From assembly GCF_031583575.1 (NCBI RefSeq), contig NZ_CP134146.1:2356001-2420000 (forward strand): a stretch of DNA of 64,000 nucleotides, given 5' to 3'. The notes under the pieces are model-generated. The model saw only the letters and a program-made list of their open reading frames with translations. It was not told the origin of the DNA and did not search any database. Position 1 is the first letter of the stretch. Every line of letters starts with the position of its first letter. This DNA is from Thalassotalea nanhaiensis (lineage in GTDB: Bacteria; Pseudomonadota; Gammaproteobacteria; Enterobacterales; Alteromonadaceae). The translations under genes were made by a program, and so were the position numbers. Shown here piece by piece: positions 1 through 8,560 of this stretch.

Positions 1-979
1 AGAGTTTTTACGTTATTATTTTGCGGCTAAATTAACCAGTCGTATTGATGACTTAGATTTGAACCTTGAAGATTTTGCTCAACGAGTGAATTCAGACCTA
101 GTTGGTAAAGTTGTAAATATCGCTTCTCGTTGTGCAAGTTTCATTTCGAAAAAGTTTGACGGCATGTTATCGACTACTATTGATAATCAAGAATTAGCTG
201 ATGAAGTAATGGCTGCCGGTGACTCTATTGCTGAGTTATACGAAAAACGTGAGTTTGGTCGTGCAATGCGTGAGATCATGGCGCTGGCTGACAAAGTTAA
301 TGAATACATTGCAATTAAAGAACCATGGCAATTAATTAAAGAAGACGGTAAGCAGCAAGAAGTTCAAGATATTTGTTCGTTGGGTATTAACTTATTCCGT
401 ATCTTGATGATATATCTTAAACCCGTATTACCTGAACTTGCAGCTAAAACAGCCGGTTTCTTAAATGATGAACTGATCTGGGATGGCCATAAAGCGCTGT
501 TAGTCGATCATAAAGTAAATAAGTTTAAAGCGTTATTACAACGTGTAGAAATGGATAAAGTGAACGCTATGGTAGAAGACTCAAAAGACAATTTAGTCGC
601 AACTCAAGAAGCAGCACCTATTACTGGCCCTCTTGCTGATGACCCAATTGCCGATGAAATAGGCTTTGAAGACTTTGCGAAAGTTGATTTACGCGTAGCG
701 AAAATTGTTGTTGCTGAACATGTTGAAAAAGCTGACAAGTTACTACGTATAGAAGTAGATTTAGGTGGTGAAACTCGTCAAATATTTGCTGGTATTAAAT
801 CGGCTTACCAGCCTGAAGATTTAGAGGGCAAACTTACAGTTGTTGTAGCTAATCTTGCTCCTAGAAAAATGCGCTTTGGTATGTCTGAAGGCATGATCAT
901 TGCTGCAGGCCCTGGTGGTAAAGATATCTTCATCTTAAACCCAGATGATGGCGCACAACCCGGTCAACGTGTCATGTAA
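1..979 (+). CDS. metG: Methionyl-tRNA synthetase, C-terminal part (5' truncated by window)
   Basis: MetRS charges tRNA-Met with methionine in the cytoplasm. The frame is already open at base 2, so the Rossmann catalytic half lies upstream; the TTG at 59 is an internal codon, not a start. What is visible (about 325 codons) is the helical anticodon-binding domain, including the family motif [10 protein letters not shown], followed by a linker and a C-terminal EMAPII/Trbp-like OB-fold tRNA-binding domain. That last domain starts near [11 protein letters not shown] and occupies roughly the last 105 residues, as in dimeric bacterial MetRS. A strong terminator follows the stop, so transcription ends here. 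Identity is secure; only the 5' half is unseen. Confidence 0.96.
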   Translation, partial: EFLRYYFAAKLTSRIDDLDLNLEDFAQRVNSDLVGKVVNIASRCASFISKKFDGMLSTTIDNQELADEVMAAGDSIAELYEKREFGRAMREIMALADKVNEYIAIKEPWQLIKEDGKQQEVQDICSLGINLFRILMIYLKPVLPELAAKTAGFLNDELIWDGHKALLVDHKVNKFKALLQRVEMDKVNAMVEDSKDNLVATQEAAPITGPLADDPIADEIGFEDFAKVDLRVAKIVVAEHVEKADKLLRIEVDLGGETRQIFAGIKSAYQPEDLEGKLTVVVANLAPRKMRFGMSEGMIIAAGPGGKDIFILNPDDGAQPGQRVM

Positions 980-999
980 CTTTCAAATAGGTTACTAGT

Positions 1000-1026
1000 A
1001 AAGGCGAGCATTAAGCTCGCCTTTTT
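1000..1026 (+). terminator. Rho-independent terminator of metG
   Basis: The stem AAGGCGAGC / GCTCGCCTT with a short ATTAA loop is followed by a run of T. It sits 20 bases after the metG stop. Confidence 0.9.
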
Positions 1027-1146
1027 TAATTCAATTTGAGAATAACGGTTGCCAAGTTAAACTTTACGCTTTACTTAAAAATCTACAACAAGGAAGATAT
1101 TCTACACTTATAAAAACAATAAAAGCTAAAAAAATGTGGAGCATTC

Positions 1147-2472
1147 ATGCCAACAAAAATCAATAAACCATCGATAAAACAAGGAATTGGCGAATTATAT
1201 AGTGAAGATCCAATTGCTGCAGATTTAAAGGTGTTTGGCAGGACTTCAAATCCACTTACCAGACGTGGCTTCTTAAAAGGCCTTACCGCAATGAGTACCA
1301 TTTTAGGTGCCGAAATTGTATTTAGTCGCTTTATGCCTTCAGGAATGATACCCGCAGCGTTAGCTCAAACAGCTGAAAACTTTATCATTGAAGGCAAGCA
1401 TCCAGGCTTATTAGTATTAAACGACCGCCCTATTAATGCTGAAACACCACCGCACTTATTAAACGATTCTGTTACACCAGCAAATAAATTATTTGTTCGC
1501 AATAATGGCATTCCTCCTCAAAATGTAGACAGTGAAAACTGGACGCTGACTATTGGCGGTGAATCGGTTAGAGACTCAAAAACGTATACGTTGGCAGAAC
1601 TAAAGAAAAAGTTTAAACATCACACTTATCAATTAACCTTGGAATGTGGCGGCAATGGCCGTTCAGAGTTTAATCCGCCAGCAAAGGGTAACCAATGGAC
1701 AACGGGTGCAGTTGGTTGTCCTAAATGGACGGGGATTCGATTAAAAGACGTATTGCTTGATTGCGGTATTAAAGATGATGCGGTTTACATTGGCTATCAT
1801 GGCGCTGACTCTCATTTAAGTGGCGATCCGAGTAAAGCTGCTATATCTCGTGGGGTTCCTATGAGTAAAGCTTTAGAAGATGAATCATTAATTGCTTGGG
1901 CGATGAATGGCGAAGACCTGCCTGTAATGAATGGTTTTCCACTACGCCTTGTGTTCGGTGGATGGCCGGCTTCTACTGGCGGTAAATGGCTAACAGGTAT
2001 CGATATCCGAAATAAAGTACACGACGGTACGAAAATGACCGGTAGTGCGTACAGAGTACCTTGTAAAACAGTTGCTCCGGGAACCAAAGTTGCAGATGAA
2101 GATATGTGTATCATTCACAATATGCCAGTTAAATCATTGATTACATTTCCAAAGTCAGGGGTGCTGCACTCGTTAAAACAAACGTTATCAGTAAATGGAC
2201 ACGCATGGGCTGGTGACAAAGAAGTGTCAGGGATGCAAGTTTCTATCGATTTTGGTCAAACATGGTATGACATTGCCATCTCTAAACCAGTTAATCGCAA
2301 TGCCTGGCAGCACTGGAATACAGAATTAGAATTTCCAAAGGCCGGTTATTATGAAGTATGGGCAAAAGCGACCGACTCTGATGGTACTGCTCAGCCAATG
2401 ATCTTGCCAGGTTGGAATCCAAAGGGTTATCTAAATAATGCATGCCACAGAATTGCTGTTAAAGTGGTGTAA
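1147..2472 (+). CDS. Tat-exported molybdopterin sulfite dehydrogenase (SorA/SoxC type)
   Basis: Predicted periplasmic molybdenum enzyme of the sulfite oxidase family, oxidising sulfite to sulfate and passing electrons to a c-type cytochrome. The N-terminus has a twin-arginine signal (TRRGFLKG, Arg39-Arg40) followed by a hydrophobic stretch, fitting export of a folded cofactor-loaded protein. Cys167 in the motif LECGGNGR matches the conserved cysteine that ligates Mo. The C-terminal ~130 residues fit the Ig-like dimerisation domain. The length of 441 aa is usual. GGAG lies 7 bases before the ATG. The gene ends 6 bases before a small cytochrome c gene, giving the classical SorA-SorB arrangement. 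SoxC-like use with thiosulfate oxidation proteins is possible, but no sox genes are visible. Confidence 0.88.
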   Translation: MPTKINKPSIKQGIGELYSEDPIAADLKVFGRTSNPLTRRGFLKGLTAMSTILGAEIVFSRFMPSGMIPAALAQTAENFIIEGKHPGLLVLNDRPINAETPPHLLNDSVTPANKLFVRNNGIPPQNVDSENWTLTIGGESVRDSKTYTLAELKKKFKHHTYQLTLECGGNGRSEFNPPAKGNQWTTGAVGCPKWTGIRLKDVLLDCGIKDDAVYIGYHGADSHLSGDPSKAAISRGVPMSKALEDESLIAWAMNGEDLPVMNGFPLRLVFGGWPASTGGKWLTGIDIRNKVHDGTKMTGSAYRVPCKTVAPGTKVADEDMCIIHNMPVKSLITFPKSGVLHSLKQTLSVNGHAWAGDKEVSGMQVSIDFGQTWYDIAISKPVNRNAWQHWNTELEFPKAGYYEVWAKATDSDGTAQPMILPGWNPKGYLNNACHRIAVKVV

Positions 2473-2478
2473 TCTGTG

Positions 2479-2832
2479 ATGATTAATTCTAAAACCTTAT
2501 TGCAATTAACGTTACCTACCCTACTGACATTCAGCGTATTAAGTCATGCAAAACCAGCATTAGATAAAGAAACTGGATTAGTTTTAGATTCCGGCTTTGA
2601 TATTGTTAAAGCAAATTGTACAGCTTGTCATAGCGCCGCACTTGTTACGCAAAATAGGATGTCGAGAGAAACATGGCTGGACACAATCCGCTGGATGCAA
2701 GAGAAACAAGGTCTTTGGCCTTTAATGCAAAATGAAGTTATTATTCTCGATTACCTAGAGAAACACTATAGCCCTACAGAAAGTGGGCGTAGGAAGAATT
2801 TACCTGAGCATTTGCTACCACCAAAACAGTAA
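2479..2832 (+). CDS. Periplasmic monohaem cytochrome c subunit of sulfite dehydrogenase
   Basis: Small secreted cytochrome c of about 117 aa. It has a signal peptide (hydrophobic LTLPTLLTFSVLSHA) and one haem-binding motif CTACH about 47 residues in. It is translationally close-coupled to the preceding molybdoenzyme, so its likely role is electron acceptor for sulfite oxidation, as SorB is for SorA. A GTG three bases earlier could also start translation; the ATG at 2479 was preferred. No strong ribosome-binding site is seen, which fits coupling. The distal haem ligand is probably a Met, but cannot be assigned with certainty. Confidence 0.85.
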   Translation: MINSKTLLQLTLPTLLTFSVLSHAKPALDKETGLVLDSGFDIVKANCTACHSAALVTQNRMSRETWLDTIRWMQEKQGLWPLMQNEVIILDYLEKHYSPTESGRRKNLPEHLLPPKQ

Positions 2833-2834
2833 AC

Positions 2835-2879
2835 TTGCATAGTTAAAAAATAACCCCGCGTTGTTTTTTAACTATGCAA
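2835..2879. terminator. Bidirectional terminator between cytochrome c and L,D-transpeptidase genes
   Basis: A perfect 16-base inverted repeat (TTGCATAGTTAAAAAA and its complement) flanks a 13-base GC-containing loop. It gives a T-run in both directions and lies between two convergent genes. Confidence 0.75.
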
Positions 2880-2884
2880 TTGCT

Positions 2885-3376
2885 TTACCACTGAATATTT
2901 ATTCTAGTACCACTATCAACCAAGGCTAGAAACTCATCCATTTCTGTATTTGTTAAAGCGATACATCCGTTAGTCCAATTAAAACGTTGTGTTATTTTCG
3001 GGTTTTTAGTATCACCATTTTTTTGACCATGGATCATAATAAATCCGCCAGGATTAATACCTTTTTGCTTAGCCTTTTCAATATCCGATTCGTTGGGGTA
3101 ACTTATGTGCATCGCTCGATAAAATTGTGAGTCTTCTTTTTTATAATCTAAGTTGTAACTGCCTTCCGGTGTTTTATTATCCCCCTCCTGCTCTTTATGG
3201 CCTTTAGGGCTTTCTCCAAGTGCAATGTGATATTCCTTTACAATAGTATCACCAGCATAGAGAAACATAGTTCGAGTAGATTTATCGACTGTTACCAAGT
3301 CAACTTTAAAATGAGGTGTGTTTGCCAAGGATAGGCAAGAAAAAATGGATAAACAGAAAATTAAAACGCGCATCAT
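2885..3376 (-). CDS. L,D-transpeptidase family protein (YkuD fold), secreted
   Basis: Predicted periplasmic YkuD-fold enzyme acting on peptidoglycan peptide stems (crosslinking or anchoring). The catalytic signature is HGQKNG followed about 20 residues later by NGCIAL; the His and Cys form the active site. The usual Arg after the Cys-Ile pair is Ala here, as in YafK-like members, so the exact reaction is uncertain. A signal peptide (MRVLIFCLSIFSCLSLA) begins at the ATG pair at 3376/3373. The frame extends 9 codons further to a GTG at 3403, which would disrupt the signal. The gene is monocistronic and convergent with the sulfite dehydrogenase pair. Confidence 0.82.
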   Translation of the reverse strand: MMRVLIFCLSIFSCLSLANTPHFKVDLVTVDKSTRTMFLYAGDTIVKEYHIALGESPKGHKEQEGDNKTPEGSYNLDYKKEDSQFYRAMHISYPNESDIEKAKQKGINPGGFIMIHGQKNGDTKNPKITQRFNWTNGCIALTNTEMDEFLALVDSGTRINIQW

Positions 3377-3490
3377 AACAATCAAGATAAAAATATATAT
3401 CACTAGTTTAATAAAGATACATCAATTATAGCAATTATTATTTTAAGGTAAGTTAACCAGAGTATTACCTGCGATGGCTGAGGCTTTGTT

Positions 3491-3661
3491 ATAGGGTTAA
3501 TTGAATTAGATGAAAACTTAAAAGATTTCTATTTACCTTTAGGTGTACAAGGGCAAGCTGTAGTGATCAATCATAAGCATGACATTTTACATGTTTCTCT
3601 TGTTAGAAGAATTCTGCTAAGAATGATGGCTTGGTTAAAATACGTTTATCCGATTAAATAA
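3491..3661 (+). pseudogene. Remnant of a HlyD-family secretion protein C-terminus
   Basis: This stretch reads, without a start codon, as about 56 residues containing DFYLPLGVQGQAVV and ending in LRRMMAWLKYVYPIK-like sequence. That resembles the C-terminal end of HlyD/EmrA-type membrane fusion proteins of the YibH/AaeA group. An in-frame stop lies just upstream (TGA before position 3483) and there is no matching N-terminus, so it looks like a leftover of a deleted gene. A perfect terminator hairpin still follows it. The family call is tentative. Confidence 0.45.
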
Positions 3662-3691
3662 CTTTACCGTTATACCAAGGCCTTTAATCAC

Positions 3692-3724
3692 AAAAGCCAA
3701 TATCAAAGGATATTGGCTTTTTAA
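3692..3724 (+). terminator. Strong terminator after the HlyD-like remnant
   Basis: A 13-bp perfect stem AAAAGCCAATATC / GATATTGGCTTTT closes on an AAAG loop and is followed by TT. It survives behind a broken gene. Confidence 0.85.
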
Positions 3725-3752
3725 TTCATGGAAGAATTAACTTAGAATTGCT

Positions 3753-3812
3753 ATGGACCGTTCCTACGCATCCATGCGCTCTCGGCATATACAACGTCCA
3801 TGTTGAAAACGG
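3753..3812. repeat. 60-nt dispersed structured repeat, copy 1
   Basis: Sixty bases from ATGGACCGTTCC to TTGAAAACGG match the reverse complement of 15512-15571 at 55 of 60 positions by eye. The unit has nested symmetry: ends ATGGAC / GTCCAT and an inner small hairpin ACGCA-TCCA-TGCGC. It lies between a pseudogene terminator and the 3' end of lysC. It resembles an intergenic REP/MITE-like element; no coding potential is seen. Confidence 0.75.
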
Positions 3813-3875
3813 CTTAAATTCTGTAAATTATTCGTTATTAAGCAGTAATTAGAGAAACGATCTTCGCCCCCTAGT

Positions 3876-5228
3876 TTAAACAAATAACTTATCGTGCAGA
3901 GTTTCAACAACACTGTTACCGTCAACTTCATTTACCAAGAAGCACAGATTATTAGAGCTGGCACCATGACAAATCATACGGATATTAGTATCTTCAATAT
4001 TGTTAAATATACTGCTACCTAACCCTGTTGATGCATCTAAGCCATTACCAACAATGGCAACTAAACATAGGCCATGTTCAACAGTCACTTCACAAAGTTG
4101 CTCTAATTCTTCCACAACAGCTTTATTAATAAGCGCTTGAGTTGAGCCTGTTGGATTATCAAAGGTAAGTGCTACTGAAATTTCAGAAGTAGTGATTAAA
4201 TCAACACTTAGTTCATGCTTAGCAAGTATAGTAAAAACCTGCGCAAGGAAACCGCTGGCATGTAACATCGCAGGGCTTTTAACCGTTACCAATGTTTGCT
4301 CTCGACGCAATGCTATTGAGCGATAAGTTGGCTTAGAAGCGACTTCTTGCATAATTTGTGTTCCACCGGCTTCAGGCTCACGACTTGAACCAACAAATAC
4401 CGGTATCGAGCTGCGCATTGCCGGAATTAAGGTTGCTGGATGCAATATCTTAGCCCCAAACGTAGCCATTTCAGCCGCTTCACCAAAACTAATTTCAGGA
4501 ATAGCGCGGGCAGAACTTGCGATGCGCGGATCAGTGGTAAATATACCGACAACATCAGTCCAAATAGCTAAACCAGTTGCGTTAATCGCTTCAGCAATTA
4601 ATGCCGCAGAGTAATCTGAGCCACCACGTCCTAACGTGGTGGTATTACCTAAACCATCTCTACCGATAAAGCCTTGAGTAACAATAACTTGCTCAGATAA
4701 TAAAGGAGTTAGGCTTTGTGCACAGTTAGACGCAAGTGCTTCAATATCAACAACCGCTTTGCCGTATAAACTATTGGTTTGCATTACTTCACGAACATCA
4801 AAAGCAGAGCTGTCTACATCAAGACTACGAAGCACCTCTGCAAAAATTATCGAGCTCATCCGCTCGCCACAGGCTAAAATCGCATCAGCTGTTTTTGCGG
4901 TTTGAAGTGTGCCTTGTTGCTCCGCTAATTCCATTAATGAAATAAGAACAGCATCAATTTGGCTGTTTAATTCTGTTTCGGCAGATAAGTGCTGAGTGAT
5001 GTTATATTGAATGACTCGAATTGCAGCAATTATTTCATTGCGCTCCTCGCTGGTTAATACCTTTTGCGACAATGTTACTAAATGATTAGTAACACCTGCA
5101 CTAGCCGACACAACCACAACACGTGTATGTGGCTGAGATTTAATAATTTGAGCGCAGCGAAGCATAGCTTCATGATCGGCAACACTTGTTCCACCGAACT
5201 TAGCTACATTTAATGCGATATTTGACAT
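3876..5228 (-). CDS. lysC: Aspartate kinase, lysine-regulated type (LysC)
   Basis: Phosphorylates L-aspartate to 4-phospho-L-aspartate, the first step of the lysine/threonine/methionine family. The N-terminus KFGGTSVAD (residues 9-17) is the kinase signature. RGGSDYSA, in the middle, belongs to the catalytic core. The C-terminal ~150 residues carry tandem ACT domains for feedback control. At 450 aa with no homoserine dehydrogenase domain it is monofunctional, matching E. coli LysC. GGGAGAAG precedes the ATG. The gene stands alone behind a lysine riboswitch, which supports the LysC assignment over ThrA or MetL types. Confidence 0.96.
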   Translation of the reverse strand: MSNIALNVAKFGGTSVADHEAMLRCAQIIKSQPHTRVVVVSASAGVTNHLVTLSQKVLTSEERNEIIAAIRVIQYNITQHLSAETELNSQIDAVLISLMELAEQQGTLQTAKTADAILACGERMSSIIFAEVLRSLDVDSSAFDVREVMQTNSLYGKAVVDIEALASNCAQSLTPLLSEQVIVTQGFIGRDGLGNTTTLGRGGSDYSAALIAEAINATGLAIWTDVVGIFTTDPRIASSARAIPEISFGEAAEMATFGAKILHPATLIPAMRSSIPVFVGSSREPEAGGTQIMQEVASKPTYRSIALRREQTLVTVKSPAMLHASGFLAQVFTILAKHELSVDLITTSEISVALTFDNPTGSTQALINKAVVEELEQLCEVTVEHGLCLVAIVGNGLDASTGLGSSIFNNIEDTNIRMICHGASSNNLCFLVNEVDGNSVVETLHDKLFV

Positions 5229-5329
5229 TGGATCTTCTCCCTAACTTGCAGTAGCTAACTTAGCACTACAACTACTTATAAGGAAGAGCATGACTGATAG
5301 GTAAAAGATATGAAATCTAGACGTTTTCA

Positions 5330-5500
5330 GCCAGAAGCTCTCCACCACTTTGGTGACAGTCACTAGGATTCAACCTATATGACCGAATGTTATTTACCAC
5401 TAAAATAATCATCCTCGGCATTAGTCCCCCTCAATAATTGTCTTTGGGGTGTGGCCCCTAAAATTATTTACCTGGCTAATGCAACCTCTTCTGGTGTTGG
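5330..5500 (-). promoter_or_regulatory. Lysine riboswitch (L box) upstream of lysC
   Basis: Read on the minus strand, the leader contains the L-box landmarks in order. These are CCAGAAGAGG near the 5' side, GGGGG...GCCGAGG, GGTTGAATCCTA, and then TGTCACC...GGTGGAGAGCTTCTGG, which closes the P1 helix. The same blocks occur in the E. coli lysC leader. The aptamer ends about 100 bases before the lysC ATG. No T-run terminator is obvious there, so translational control is more likely than attenuation. Lysine binding would lower aspartate kinase synthesis. Confidence 0.95.
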
Positions 5501-5530
5501 TTAAAGTCTTGTTTGAGCAATAACTCTAAA

Positions 5531-5750
5531 TCAACGCCGCTATTAGACAGTAATTAAAAATCAAAATCAACCACTAAAGCATATAATTATTTAGTAATTA
5601 ATAGTTTTCACAGGAATAAACAATTTAAAAGCACCCTATTGGCTTTAATAGGTTGCTTTCCTCATGCACATGAATTGCAGAAGAGTCAATTTTACGGAGG
5701 AGAAACGTTGGGCCTAATTTAGCTATGGTTAAAAAATTAATACCTAAGGG
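5531..5750. other. Intergenic, no gene recognised
   Basis: This AT-rich stretch between the lysC leader and the terminator of the yceI gene must contain the lysC promoter, but no clear -35/-10 pair stands out. A 15-codon plus-strand frame near 5665-5712 has no support as a gene. Confidence 0.5.
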
Positions 5751-5752
5751 AG

Positions 5753-5788
5753 AAAGCCCTTACGACTATTGTAAGTAATAAGGGCTTT
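5753..5788. terminator. Terminator downstream of the yceI gene
   Basis: The inverted repeat AAAGCCCTTA / TAAGGGCTTT spans a 16-base loop and ends in T-rich sequence on the plus strand and A-rich on the other. It lies just past the yceI stop. Confidence 0.65.
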
Positions 5789-5801
5789 GGTTTTACTTAT
5801 T

Positions 5802-6362
5802 TTACTGGCGTACGCCTTCAATGTGCAGATCAAATAAGATCTCACCAAAATCCATCTTATAGCCAAAATCACTCATTTTAATAGCAGTTGTGCCGCTAAA
5901 TCCTACTCGGTAGCCGCCCCAAGGATCGTCACCTTCACCGATTTTAACCGCGTCAATTACAAGCTCTTTGGTAATACCTTGCAGCGTAAAGTTACCAGTA
6001 ATCGCCAGTTTTCCATTACCTTGGTCTTCAACTTTCGTACTAACGAATGTAGCGGTTGAGAATTTAGTTACATCTAGGAAATCATCTGTTTTTAAGTGTT
6101 TATCACGCTCAGCATGATTAGAGTCAACCGATGCTGTTTCAATAGTAATGCTTATTTTCGACGCGGCAACATTGCTGTCATCATAGCTGAATTTACCATC
6201 AAACTCGTTAAACCGGCCTGTTAACCAACTATATCCTAAATGTTTTACTTTAAAGTTTACCGAAGCATGCGCTCCCTTGTAATCAATAATGTAATCTGCA
6301 GCTTTTGCTGGCATAACAGCAGCTAAACCAAGGAACGCTGTCGAAATTAATAATTTTTTCAT
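5802..6362 (-). CDS. yceI: YceI-family periplasmic lipid-binding protein
   Basis: A secreted ~186-aa YceI/TT1927b-like lipocalin-fold protein, a family that binds polyisoprenoid (quinone-like) lipids in the periplasm. It has a signal peptide MKKLLISTAFLGLAAVMPAKA. Family features include YIIDYKGAHASVNFKVKHLGYSWLTG, FDGKFSYD, the SVDSNHAERDKHLK segment, and TLQGITKEL near the middle. It follows a cytochrome b561 gene by 24 bases, the same arrangement as E. coli yceJ-yceI, so the two are probably co-transcribed. The family is often linked to isoprenoid quinone handling, but the precise role is unresolved. Confidence 0.92.
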   Translation of the reverse strand: MKKLLISTAFLGLAAVMPAKAADYIIDYKGAHASVNFKVKHLGYSWLTGRFNEFDGKFSYDDSNVAASKISITIETASVDSNHAERDKHLKTDDFLDVTKFSTATFVSTKVEDQGNGKLAITGNFTLQGITKELVIDAVKIGEGDDPWGGYRVGFSGTTAIKMSDFGYKMDFGEILFDLHIEGVRQ

Positions 6363-6386
6363 CTGTTGTCTCTTTTAATGTGATAG

Positions 6387-6929
6387 TTATTTTGTAGTCA
6401 TTCTTTTTAAAGTGTCATCTTTATCGATAACATGATGTTTAATTGCAGCACCTGCATGTACAGCTGCTAAAGCAATTAAGCTGTATGCTAAATATTTGTG
6501 CACAATGCCAGCAATATCCTCTTGGTTAGTAAATAGCTCACCTAAACTGGCTACTGAAAACCAATTAAATACCTCTATCGCCCTACCATCGGCTGTAGAG
6601 ATTAAATATCCGCTGATCATTAGCACTATCATCATTAGATATAACATAGCATGGGTAAGCTTCGATGCTTTTTTAACCAATTTAGAATGGCTAGCTACTG
6701 GCGACACTTTAGGCTGCTTAAACTTATATATTAGCCTAGCCACGGTGGCGAACAATAATAAAATACCGATACTTTTATGCCAATGCGGCGCTGTTTTATA
6801 CCAGCTACTGTAATAAGTAAGGTCAACCATCCAATAGCCTAAGGCAAATAAACCTATAATGGTTATTGCACTTATCCAATGGGTAAGTTTGCTGAGCAAT
6901 GGGTAAGAATTTATCGCTTGTTTAGTCAT
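6387..6929 (-). CDS. Cytochrome b561-family membrane protein
   Basis: Integral membrane dihaem cytochrome of the CybB/YceJ type, thought to move electrons between the quinone pool and the periplasm. Four hydrophobic helices are visible. Conserved histidines, the presumed haem ligands, fall in LLSKLTHWISA, PHWHKSIG, KLTHAMLYL and the late IVHKYLAYSLIALAAVHAG. The frame is open to an ATG at 6974, but homologues begin shortly before the first helix, so the ATG at 6929 (MTKQAINS) was chosen; neither has a good ribosome-binding site. It is the first gene of an operon with yceI. Confidence 0.88.
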   Translation of the reverse strand: MTKQAINSYPLLSKLTHWISAITIIGLFALGYWMVDLTYYSSWYKTAPHWHKSIGILLLFATVARLIYKFKQPKVSPVASHSKLVKKASKLTHAMLYLMMIVLMISGYLISTADGRAIEVFNWFSVASLGELFTNQEDIAGIVHKYLAYSLIALAAVHAGAAIKHHVIDKDDTLKRMTTK

Positions 6930-7090
6930 ATGTTGCTGTGTCTCAAGTACCAATACCGCTATTGTACGGTTCATTGGATAAAAGAAAAGCGTAAAAAATT
7001 ATAATAAGCATTCTAATTTTTAGAACGGTTTTTTTTACCTGGTATAAACTAAATAGATCACAAATTTTAAATTTATCGTTTTAATATACG

Positions 7091-7128
7091 CTAAACCATA
7101 TATAATGGATTTCATATATTGAGATTGA
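7091..7128 (+). promoter_or_regulatory. Candidate arsR promoter and ArsR operator
   Basis: A good -10 hexamer TATAAT lies at 7101-7106 within CCATATATAATGG, an imperfect palindrome, followed by a second CATATAT block at 7113. ATATAT-rich dyads overlapping the -10 are typical ArsR binding sites, so autoregulation is likely. The -35 box is weak. The ArsR assignment of the site is an inference. Confidence 0.45.
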
Positions 7129-7137
7129 GTAATAGCC

Positions 7138-7485
7138 ATGACACCTACAGAGTTTTTTAAAAACCTCGCCGATGATACTCGCACTAAAAGCCTGATGCTG
7201 ATTCATTTGCAGGAAGAGCTTTGTGTATGCGAACTCATGGTTGCATTAGAAGATAGCCAGCCGAAGATTTCACGTCATTTAGCGCAACTTAAAAAATCGG
7301 GGGTTTTGGTTGATAGAAAGCAAAGCCAATGGGTTTATTATCGAATTAACCCTGACTTAGCAGAATGGGCAAAAAATATCATTGCTGATACAGCATCAAC
7401 AAATACCGAATTTATTCAGAGCAGTTTGACTAATCTTATGGCAATGGGTGACCGCCCTCAGCGCATAAAACACTGTTGTGAGTAA
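7138..7485 (+). CDS. arsR: ArsR-family arsenite-responsive repressor
   Basis: Small winged-helix repressor of 115 aa. The metal-sensing motif ELCVCEL puts Cys29 and Cys31 in the DNA-recognition region, and a CC pair sits at the C-terminus (residues 113-114). This is the classical three-thiol As(III) arrangement, in which metalloid binding releases DNA. The HTH follows as DSQPKISRHLAQLKKSGVL. It is the first gene of arsR-gapdh-arsJ, which fixes the inducer as arsenical. The chosen ATG starts the family-typical MTPTEFFKNLADDTR. Confidence 0.94.
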   Translation: MTPTEFFKNLADDTRTKSLMLIHLQEELCVCELMVALEDSQPKISRHLAQLKKSGVLVDRKQSQWVYYRINPDLAEWAKNIIADTASTNTEFIQSSLTNLMAMGDRPQRIKHCCE

Positions 7486-7495
7486 CAAGCAACAA

Positions 7496-7525
7496 TACCA
7501 ATACTATTCGTTAATCGAATTGGTA
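7496..7525. repeat. Inverted repeat between arsR and gapdh
   Basis: TACCAAT and ATTGGTA flank an inner ATTCG-TTAAT-CGAAT hairpin in the 59-base gap before the GAPDH gene. It could be a second regulator site or an mRNA hairpin. It has no T-run, so a terminator is unlikely. Confidence 0.5.
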
Positions 7526-7544
7526 AAAACATATAGGAATTAAC

Positions 7545-8555
7545 ATGACAATTAAAATAGGTATTAATGGCTTTGGCCGAATGGGCCGTTTATCAATGCG
7601 AGCAGCATATGATATGAAAGATGTAGAAATTGTTCATATAAACGATCCTGCAGGAGATGCTAAAACTCTTGCGCATTTAATGACATTCGACTCTGTGCAC
7701 GGTCGCTGGCACCATGAAGCAACCCATCAAGATAATAATATGGTGATCAATGGAAAAGCCATTACCTGTAGTCAAAATACGGCAATAAATGACACTGACT
7801 GGTCCAATTGTGATGTTGTCATTGAAGCTTCTGGTAAAATTAAAACAAAAGCCTTATTACAACCTTATTTAGAGCAAGGGGTAAAACGCGTTGTTGTTAC
7901 TGCGCCAGTAAAAGAAGATGGCGTTCTTAATATTGTACTAGGTGTAAACGAACACCTTTATGATAAAAATGAGCACCCTATCGTTACTGCGGCATCGTGT
8001 ACAACAAATTGTTTGGCTCCAGTTGTAAAAGTAATACATGAAAAAATTGGTATTAAACATGGCTCTATGACCACCATTCATGACATTACCAATACCCAAA
8101 CAATTTTAGATGCTCCGCACAAAGATTTACGTAGAGCTCGTGCTTGTGGCATGAGTTTAATACCTACCACTACAGGCTCAGCGACTGCTATTACCCATAT
8201 TTTTCCTGAATTGGCTGGAAAGCTCAATGGTCATGCTATTCGAGTACCTCTTGCCAATGCGTCTATCACCGATTGTGTATTTGAAGTAGAGCGGAGTATA
8301 AGCGTAGAAGAAGTAAATGAATTACTAAAAGATGCTGCTAATAATGAACTTAACGGCATTATGGGTTTTGAAGAGCGACCTTTAGTCTCAATTGATTACA
8401 AGACAGATCCCCGCTCCAGTATCATTGATGCCCTTTCAACCATGGTTGTAAACGACACTCAAGTAAAACTTTACGTGTGGTATGACAATGAGTGGGGTTA
8501 TGCAAACCGTACTGCTGAGTTAGCTCGCATGGTTGGTAGTAAAGACCAGGAATAA
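7545..8555 (+). CDS. Type I glyceraldehyde-3-phosphate dehydrogenase, ars-operon paralogue
   Basis: An NAD-dependent GAPDH of 336 aa. The Rossmann signature [10 protein letters not shown] starts at residue 7 and the catalytic Cys152 lies in [10 protein letters not shown]. In arsR-gapdh-arsJ operons this enzyme uses arsenate with G3P to form the unstable 1-arseno-3-phosphoglycerate, which the neighbouring ArsJ exports. The location between arsR and an ArsJ-type permease argues for that detoxification role over glycolysis. AGGAATTAAC precedes the ATG. It is intact, with no missing active-site residue seen. Confidence 0.93.
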   Translation: MTIKIGINGFGRMGRLSMRAAYDMKDVEIVHINDPAGDAKTLAHLMTFDSVHGRWHHEATHQDNNMVINGKAITCSQNTAINDTDWSNCDVVIEASGKIKTKALLQPYLEQGVKRVVVTAPVKEDGVLNIVLGVNEHLYDKNEHPIVTAASCTTNCLAPVVKVIHEKIGIKHGSMTTIHDITNTQTILDAPHKDLRRARACGMSLIPTTTGSATAITHIFPELAGKLNGHAIRVPLANASITDCVFEVERSISVEEVNELLKDAANNELNGIMGFEERPLVSIDYKTDPRSSIIDALSTMVVNDTQVKLYVWYDNEWGYANRTAELARMVGSKDQE

Positions 8556-8560
8556 TTAAA

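Noticed and set aside
59-979. TTG at 59 as the start of a separate 306-aa gene
   Set aside because: The frame is open to the window edge and the preceding residues ([16 protein letters not shown]) are typical MetRS, so this is an internal codon.
5665-5712. 15-codon plus-strand frame with a GGAGGAG-like stretch
   Set aside because: The purine-rich sequence lies inside the frame, not before it; no support for translation.
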